Below are positions 1-5,118 of a stretch of DNA of 5,118 nt, one piece after another (the first letter of the stretch is position 1; the number at the start of each line of letters is the position of its first letter). The position numbers were made by a program, and so were the translations under genes. The notes beneath the pieces were generated by a model. That model did not search any database, was not told the origin of the DNA, and saw nothing but the letters and a program-made list of their open reading frames with translations. Source of the DNA: Deltaproteobacteria bacterium (GTDB lineage: Bacteria > Desulfobacterota > Syntrophia > Syntrophales > Smithellaceae); assembly GCA_019136325.1 (NCBI GenBank), contig JAGVUJ010000168.1, positions 1 through 5,118 of the forward strand, read 5' to 3'.

Positions 1-145
1 CCATGCCAACGGGGCATCCGGGGCCCGCGTGGCCATGTTTGCCATGAGGCAGCTTGAACGTACGGGCGGCAAATACGGACTCTTTTCCTCCTGCTGCGGC
101 GGCGGTCAGGGTGTGGTCAGCATCATTGAAAATCTGAAGAAATAA
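1..145 (+). CDS. Thiolase (acetyl-CoA acyltransferase family), C-terminal fragment
   Basis: This is the 3' end of a gene that starts before the window. The reading frame begins at base 2, gives 47 residues and ends at TAA 143-145, with a second in-frame stop TAG directly after. The fragment opens with HANGASGAR, which fits the thiolase GHxxGASG block, so its first histidine should be the catalytic His that activates CoA. SCCGGGQG follows about 28 residues later and matches the C-x-G block with the second catalytic cysteine near the C-terminus. Thiolases cleave 3-oxoacyl-CoA with CoA, or condense two acetyl-CoA in reverse, in the cytoplasm. Two adjacent cysteines occupy the active-site block; the first is the expected acid/base residue (C-x-G). 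The substrate chain length cannot be judged from this piece. The following CoA-transferase on the same strand supports a beta-oxidation or ketoacid role. Confidence 0.9.
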   Translation, partial: HANGASGARVAMFAMRQLERTGGKYGLFSSCCGGGQGVVSIIENLKK

Positions 146-211
146 TAGACGGCATGTCCCTGTGGATCGTGTTCAGCGCGTAGTTGGTTAAAAATGTATT
201 TAAAGCATAAT

Positions 212-215
212 GGAG
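212..215 (+). promoter_or_regulatory. Ribosome binding site of the CoA-transferase gene
   Basis: GGAG lies 7 bases before the ATG at 223, which supports that start. A CATAAT at 206-211 overlaps the upstream side of this site but is too close to the start to serve as its -10 box. Confidence 0.7.
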
Positions 216-222
216 ATTTTAC

Positions 223-1605
223 ATGAAAATCAATCCCAATATTAAACCGGATAGAAAAGGTCGTTTTTTCGATGTGCAGCCGTGGCAGGAACAATACAAC
301 AAGAAGAAAACGACAGCCAGGGAGGTGGCGGCCCAGGTCAGGGACGGAGACTTTATCTTTACCTGCGGTGGCCTTAACTTTCCGCGCGCTTTCATTGAAG
401 AGATGTGCAAGCGCATCCTGGAAAACAAATTTCACATCGATCTGTTTGCTCCGTATTGCATTTACCCGGATTCACCGCACCTGAAGCCCGAGCTGAAGGA
501 TTACCTTGATGTGTACGGATTCTTCACCGGTCTGGAGAGGAAACTGCAGGATCAGGGAAACTTCCGCTACATCCCCTGCCAGATGAGCGACGCCGGCCGC
601 GTGATCCGCTATCATAAACCGCGGATGGGAGCCTTCGTGGTTTCACCGCCCAATGAAGACGGATGGATGTCCCGCAGCGTCTGGACGCACCATTATGGCA
701 AGGAAGCCTATCTGGATGACTCCTGTGAAGCGGTGATCGTCGAGGTCAACAGGAATATGCCTTTCCTGTGGAGCGACGGCCCCTCCGAACAACACACGTT
801 TATCCATGTTTCGGAAGTGGACTACATTATTGAAACGGATTATGAGATTCGGGAAATCAAGTCCAATCCTCCGGGAGAGACGGACAAGCTGATTGCGGGA
901 CACATTGCCGAATTAATCCCCAACGGCGCCTGTCTCCAGATCGGCCTGGGCGGGCTGTCCGACGCCGTAACGAGCCTTCTGGTGTCCGCCGGAAAAAAGG
1001 ACCTGGGTTTATGGAGCGAGATCATCAGCAACGGGCTTTATGCGCTTATTGAAGCTGGTGTGCTCAACAACTCCAAAAAGAATTTCCTGCCGGGCAAGAG
1101 CATCGTGGCGACATGCATCGGCGACCGGCGCCTGTTTGACTGGGCGGCCAATAATCCCGACCTTCTGGTGTGTGAAGGCGCATGGGTTAACGACATTCGC
1201 AATATCTCCCGAAACGACAACCTGGTTTCCGTAAATACCTGCCTGGAGATTGATTTGCAGGGACAGGTCAGCGCCGAGGCCATGGGCTATTACCAGTACA
1301 GCGGCACTGGGGGACAGCTCGAGTTCGTCATCGGCTCTCAAATGAGCAAGGGTGGAAAAAGCATTCTTTGCCTGCAGTCCACCTTCAAGGACAAACAGGG
1401 CAAGCTCCGTTCCAAAATCAAGCCGATCCTGGATGAAGGCACGCCGATCACTACGCCGCGGAGTGTCGTCCAGTGGATTGTGACCGAATACGGGGCCGTG
1501 AACCTCCGCTACGAAAGCCTGCGGGAGCGGGCCCGGAAGCTCATCAGCATCGCCCATCCGCAATTCCGGGAAGAGCTGACTCGGGAGGCAGCCAAACACT
1601 GGTAG
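223..1605 (+). CDS. Acetyl-CoA hydrolase / 4-hydroxybutyrate-type CoA-transferase (family I)
   Basis: This complete 460-residue protein belongs to the family of 4-hydroxybutyrate CoA-transferase (AbfT/Cat2) and acetyl-CoA hydrolase (Ach1). These enzymes move CoA between short-chain carboxylates through a glutamyl-CoA thioester. The N-terminal half starts with a family-like WQEQY...T-A-x-E segment (residues 21-34) and carries SPPNEDGW (141-148) and HVSEVD (195-200). The C-terminal half has GLGGLSDAV (241-249), the catalytic glutamate E266 in LGLWSEIISNG, the glycine loop SGTGGQ (360-365) and the closing block LRYESLRERA...IAHPxFREEL (428-452). Two residues next to the catalytic Glu look unusual: Trp264 where I recall His in AbfT, and Asn270 where I recall Asp. 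GGAG 7 bases upstream supports the ATG start. The gene follows a thiolase by 77 bases with no good promoter between, so cotranscription is likely. The true acid substrates (acetate, butyrate, 4-hydroxybutyrate, acetoacetate) cannot be told from sequence. Confidence 0.92.
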   Translation: MKINPNIKPDRKGRFFDVQPWQEQYNKKKTTAREVAAQVRDGDFIFTCGGLNFPRAFIEEMCKRILENKFHIDLFAPYCIYPDSPHLKPELKDYLDVYGFFTGLERKLQDQGNFRYIPCQMSDAGRVIRYHKPRMGAFVVSPPNEDGWMSRSVWTHHYGKEAYLDDSCEAVIVEVNRNMPFLWSDGPSEQHTFIHVSEVDYIIETDYEIREIKSNPPGETDKLIAGHIAELIPNGACLQIGLGGLSDAVTSLLVSAGKKDLGLWSEIISNGLYALIEAGVLNNSKKNFLPGKSIVATCIGDRRLFDWAANNPDLLVCEGAWVNDIRNISRNDNLVSVNTCLEIDLQGQVSAEAMGYYQYSGTGGQLEFVIGSQMSKGGKSILCLQSTFKDKQGKLRSKIKPILDEGTPITTPRSVVQWIVTEYGAVNLRYESLRERARKLISIAHPQFREELTREAAKHW

Positions 1606-1664
1606 AAACCATTCTAATGAAAATGCGGACGGGAGTATCCACACTGTATCTGGAAACCTGATAT

Positions 1665-1693
1665 TTCCGGCTGGAAATTCCGGAGCCTGTTTT
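1665..1693 (+). terminator. Weak candidate terminator after the CoA-transferase gene
   Basis: TCCGG (1666-1670) and CCGGA (1680-1684) can form a 5-bp stem, extended by a T-G pair at its base, with a 9-base loop. TTTT follows at 1690-1693. An alternative pairing of GGCT (1669-1672) with AGCC (1684-1687) competes with it. The stem is short and the T run is interrupted, so this is only a possibility. Confidence 0.3.
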
Positions 1694-1768
1694 CTGATGC
1701 TAATTTTACTATCCCTTTTTAATCCTTCCTAACACCGCTCTTCTCGTGATTGCTTTTTTTGGCCTCGC

Positions 1769-1788
1769 AAAGGACGGCATGTCCTTTT
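1769..1788 (+). terminator. Candidate rho-independent terminator hairpin
   Basis: AAAGGAC (1769-1775) and GTCCTTT (1781-1787) form a perfect 7-bp stem with the 5-base loop GGCAT, and the descending arm ends in TTTT. It lies 164 bases after the CoA-transferase stop and before the regulator's promoter, a sensible place to separate the two transcription units. The GC part of the stem is only four pairs and the T run is short, and a T7 run lies on the wrong side (1754-1760), so termination may be partial. Confidence 0.45.
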
Positions 1789-1806
1789 CGCATAGCTAGA
1801 AAATTT

Positions 1807-1835
1807 GCATAAGCTGCCCGAAGGCCGCCGTATGC
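1807..1835. repeat. Imperfect inverted repeat / stem-loop upstream of the regulator promoter
   Basis: GCATA (1807-1811) pairs with TATGC (1831-1835), GC (1813-1814) with GC (1827-1828), and GCC (1816-1818) with GGC (1823-1825) around a CGAA loop. That gives ten base pairs broken by a small internal loop and one mismatch. No T run follows, so it is not a standard terminator. It ends 21 bases before the -35 box at 1857, so it could be a protein binding site. Function is unknown. Confidence 0.35.
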
Positions 1836-1856
1836 TTCTGCCCACCTGCAAGGGTG

Positions 1857-1885
1857 TTGACAATGTAGGGGCAAAGTATTATTAT
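1857..1885 (+). promoter_or_regulatory. Sigma-70-type promoter for the sigma-54 activator gene
   Basis: A perfect -35 box TTGACA (1857-1862) is followed by a 17-base spacer and a -10 box TATTAT (1880-1885, five of six matches to TATAAT). Transcription would start near 1892, giving a leader of about 180 bases to the ATG at 2075. This is the best housekeeping promoter I see in the window and it faces the regulator gene. Confidence 0.7.
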
Positions 1886-1897
1886 TTTTACCATTTC

Positions 1898-1913
1898 CGG
1901 CAATTGAATTGCA
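1898..1913 (+). promoter_or_regulatory. Candidate sigma-54 (-24/-12) promoter
   Basis: CGGCAA (1898-1903), a 5-base spacer and TTGCA (1909-1913) match the sigma-54 consensus TGGCAC-N5-TTGCW, with the invariant GG (1899-1900) and GC (1911-1912) at the required 10-base separation. A start near 1924 would read into the sigma-54 activator gene, suggesting autoregulation. The site is also the palindrome GCAATTGAATTGC (1900-1912), which begins about 8 bases downstream of the predicted sigma-70 start, so it could instead be an operator. GG-N10-GC alone is common by chance; the full TTGCA box and location raise the case. Confidence 0.5.
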
Positions 1914-2061
1914 AGTGTGAATTTCATGCCTGCAATCAAAAAAACAGTCAGGTGCCGTTAATCGTTGTTCAAGGAAGATGGCTGTCTATAAGACCAGGAA
2001 AATGCCGGCATCAGACTGCCTCGACAAATTAGCGAGAATAGTTCTTCCATATTGTGGTATT

Positions 2062-2070
2062 GGAGAAGGA
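2062..2070 (+). promoter_or_regulatory. Ribosome binding site that favours ATG 2075 over GTG 2054
   Basis: The purine-rich run GGAGAAGGA offers GGAG 9 bases and AAGGA 4 bases before the ATG at 2075. The in-frame GTG at 2054 has only a weak purine stretch before it, and this run would lie inside its coding sequence. Confidence 0.65.
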
Positions 2071-2074
2071 ACTA

Positions 2075-4006
<1,932 letters not shown>

Positions 4007-4262
4007 GCAGAGCGTTTGCGTGAGAATTCCCGCTGTGTTTACCGTTCTTTTCACTCTCCTCTGCGCCGTCCGAGAAGAGGTTCACTGTCATAGGCTGGAG
4101 AATGACGGATCCCTTTTTATGCAAAATTGATTTGCACAGAGGACTTCACTTTTCCTGACGATCTCATGGACAACTTCGGCTGCGGCGCTAATGAAATCAT
4201 AATGCTCTTTGGGCATTGCCGTAGTCAAGCCCGGGCATGGAGATTCGTCATGTTTCCGTGAT
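4007..4262. other. Convergent intergenic region with weak inverted repeats
   Basis: No gene is seen. The regulator ends on the left and the SDR gene ends on the right, so terminators for both strands are expected, but none is strong. Candidates are CAGAGCG (4008-4014) with CGCTGTG (4031-4037), six of seven paired and followed by TTT; CCTCT (4058-4062) with AGAGG four lines of sequence later near 4076-4080; GTCAT (4087-4091) with ATGAC (4102-4106), followed after seven bases by TTTTT (4114-4118); and GGGC (4211-4214) with GCCC (4229-4232). Each has a short stem or a badly placed T run. Confidence 0.4.
4120..4136. repeat. Short perfect inverted repeat TGCAAA-N5-TTTGCA
   Basis: TGCAAA (4120-4125) and TTTGCA (4131-4136) are perfectly complementary around ATTGA. 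No T run follows on either strand, so it does not look like an intrinsic terminator. The symmetry would suit a dimeric DNA-binding protein, but the site lies between the ends of two convergent genes, where an operator is not expected. Confidence 0.4.
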
Positions 4263-4274
4263 TTAACATGATTT
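4248..4274 (+). terminator. Hairpin overlapping the SDR stop codon, possible terminator
   Basis: TCATGTT (4248-4254) and AACATGA (4265-4271) form a perfect 7-bp stem with a 10-base loop, followed by TTT (4272-4274) and a pyrimidine-rich run on the plus strand. The stem covers the minus-strand stop TAA (4265-4263). It could end plus-strand transcripts coming from the regulator, but the stem is AT-rich and the T run short. Confidence 0.3.
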
Positions 4275-5078
4275 CCTTCCCTCGAAACAGTCCATGGCCC
4301 GCTCGGCGCCGGACATCTTCAAAAGCCAGTCAAACCAATGCGTCGGCAGCAATTTTAGAAACATTGTGCTGTAAATGCTATGGGGTGGAAGCATGACGTA
4401 GGGTTTTCCTTTTTTAGCGCCGTCAACAATCTTTCTGGCGGCATATTCCGGCTTCAGAAAAGGGCTCAAAGCCATCGGCTTGAAGCCCTTGAACATGCCA
4501 GTGTCGATGATATAAGGACAGACACATGTAACGGTGATTCCTTTGTGCCCGAATTTCTTGAGTTCCCGGCGCAGGGCTTCGGAAAAACCAACTTCGGCGA
4601 ATTTACTGGCGGCATATGCCGAAAGCATCGGCATGCCGATCAGACCGCTGGAGGAGGCGATATTGACGATGGCGCCGCTTTTGCGGGCAATCATATCGCC
4701 AATAAAAGCCTTGGTAAAAAAGAGATGTCCCCAGAAATTGACATTCATGGTTCGTTGCATTTCTTCGAGTGTAATATCGAAAAACGATTTGCCGACAACC
4801 GTCCCGGCATTGTTCACCAAAATGTCGACGGCTCCGAAATCCCGGCGAATCCGGTCGGCGGTTTGCGCCACTGCCTCGCTGTCGGCGATATTGCACAAAT
4901 AATACGACGCGCACACATTACGGCTCGATATTTCCCGGGTGACACTTTTTACCGCCTGTTCATTGATGTCCACCAGAGCGACGTTGGCTTTCTCGTCGGC
5001 AAAGTAGTGGGCCATCAAACGGCCGATGCCGCTTCCCGCTCCGGTAATTAAGATATTTTTCCCTGACAGTGGCTCCAT
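4263..5078 (-). CDS. Short-chain dehydrogenase/reductase, SDR16C-like (retinol dehydrogenase / 17-beta-HSD type)
   Basis: This complete 271-residue classical SDR is an NAD(P)-dependent alcohol/ketone oxidoreductase. The Rossmann motif TGAGSGIG is at 12-19, an acidic Asp37 ends the second strand (VDIN), which usually favours NAD(H), and NNAG is at 89-92. The catalytic tetrad is Asn114, Ser142, Tyr155 and Lys159, with YAASK as expected. CPYIIDTGMF (187-196) and an extended tail with AMDxF (261-265) resemble the animal RDH10/RDHE2/17-beta-HSD11 branch (SDR16C), which acts on retinoids and steroids; the bacterial substrate is unknown, and a hydrophobic or acyl alcohol is only a guess. It lacks the N-terminal membrane anchor of the animal enzymes. 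ATG 5078 is chosen because AAGGAGG lies 5 bases upstream; ATG 5099 in the same frame would add seven residues but has no good ribosome site. The gene is convergent with the regulator, so it is a separate transcription unit. Confidence 0.92.
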   Translation of the reverse strand: MEPLSGKNILITGAGSGIGRLMAHYFADEKANVALVDINEQAVKSVTREISSRNVCASYYLCNIADSEAVAQTADRIRRDFGAVDILVNNAGTVVGKSFFDITLEEMQRTMNVNFWGHLFFTKAFIGDMIARKSGAIVNIASSSGLIGMPMLSAYAASKFAEVGFSEALRRELKKFGHKGITVTCVCPYIIDTGMFKGFKPMALSPFLKPEYAARKIVDGAKKGKPYVMLPPHSIYSTMFLKLLPTHWFDWLLKMSGAERAMDCFEGRKSC

Positions 5079-5083
5079 TGCTC

Positions 5084-5090
5084 CCTCCTT
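5084..5090 (-). promoter_or_regulatory. Strong ribosome binding site that sets the SDR start
   Basis: On the minus strand AAGGAGG lies 5 bases before the ATG at 5078. It would be inside the coding sequence if the upstream in-frame ATG at 5099 were used, so 5078 is the better start. Confidence 0.8.
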
Positions 5091-5118
5091 GATATTCATC
5101 TGTTCCAGTTGCCGCGGC

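Larger units (their letters stand above)
1606..2074. other. Intergenic region between CoA-transferase and regulator genes
   Basis: This 469-base stretch has no convincing gene. A 75-codon open frame starting at TTG 1805 has no ribosome binding site, resembles no family I know, and spans the best promoter in the window. A 14-codon frame from ATG 1618 is too short to support. In order the region holds a weak terminator-like hairpin (1665-1693), a second hairpin with a short T run (1769-1788), an imperfect stem-loop (1807-1835), a sigma-70-type promoter (1857-1885), a sigma-54-type promoter match (1898-1913), then an unremarkable leader of about 150 bases up to the regulator's ribosome binding site. 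The composition is more AT-rich than the flanking genes, as expected for regulatory DNA. Confidence 0.7.

Noticed and set aside
162..177. GG-N10-GC match (TGTGGATC...CAGC) before the CoA-transferase gene as a sigma-54 promoter
   Set aside because: Only the spacing and the TGG fit. The -12 box reads CAGC instead of TTGC, and such spacing alone is frequent by chance.
184..211. TTGGTT-16-CATAAT as a sigma-70 promoter for the CoA-transferase
   Set aside because: The -35 box matches at only three of six positions, and a start near 218 would leave the ribosome binding site at 212-215 out of the transcript.
1009..1644. 211-codon open frame on the minus strand
   Set aside because: It lies antisense to the C-terminal half of the CoA-transferase, whose conserved motifs show that the plus strand is the coding one.
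1805..2032. 75-codon open frame in the intergenic region
   Set aside because: It starts at TTG with no ribosome binding site, resembles no family I know, has a composition unlike the flanking genes, and overlaps the best sigma-70 and sigma-54 promoter matches.
2054..2074. GTG 2054 as the start of the sigma-54 activator
   Set aside because: The purine-rich ribosome site at 2062-2070 fits ATG 2075 much better, and the seven extra residues add no recognisable domain.
4380..5051. 223-codon open frame on the plus strand
   Set aside because: It is antisense to the SDR gene, which has a full catalytic tetrad and a strong ribosome site. No recognisable motif appears in the plus-strand product.

Overview
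This window looks like part of a chromosomal fatty-acid or acyl-CoA catabolic locus from an anaerobic, probably deltaproteobacterial (Desulfobacterota, Syntrophus/Smithella-like) bacterium. That placement is inference. It rests on intermediate GC content, Shine-Dalgarno-led genes, and the combination of a thiolase, a family I CoA-transferase, a PAS-containing sigma-54 activator and an SDR oxidoreductase. No marker gene fixes the taxon.

Layout: bases 1-145 hold the last 47 codons of a thiolase, cut by the window edge, which runs rightward. After a 77-base gap, 223-1605 encodes a complete acetyl-CoA hydrolase / 4-hydroxybutyrate-type CoA-transferase, probably cotranscribed with the thiolase. 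Bases 1606-2074 are non-coding. They carry two weak terminator-like hairpins, an imperfect stem-loop, a very good sigma-70-type promoter (TTGACA-17-TATTAT) and, just downstream of it, a sigma-54-type -24/-12 match. Bases 2075-4006 encode a PAS-PAS-AAA+-Fis enhancer-binding protein with all the sigma-54 activator motifs and no receiver domain. A 256-base convergent intergenic region follows (4007-4262) with several inverted repeats. Bases 4263-5078 on the minus strand encode a complete classical SDR that resembles the SDR16C (retinol dehydrogenase 10 / 17-beta-HSD11) branch.

How the parts may work together: the thiolase and CoA-transferase make a coherent pair for cleaving 3-oxoacyl-CoA and moving CoA between short-chain acids. 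The sigma-54 activator next door is a plausible ligand-responsive regulator of acyl-CoA metabolism, by analogy with AtoC and the ato genes of E. coli, although AtoC has a receiver domain and this protein does not. No convincing sigma-54 promoter lies in the 77 bases before the CoA-transferase. The only good -24/-12 match is upstream of the activator gene itself, so autoregulation is the most direct hypothesis. The SDR faces the other way and its link to the rest is unknown.

I found no mobile element, CRISPR array, tRNA or rRNA, and no clear evidence of a new multi-gene system. The most useful leads are the tandem promoter arrangement, the receiver-less sensor-regulator, and the unusual residues flanking the catalytic glutamate of the CoA-transferase.
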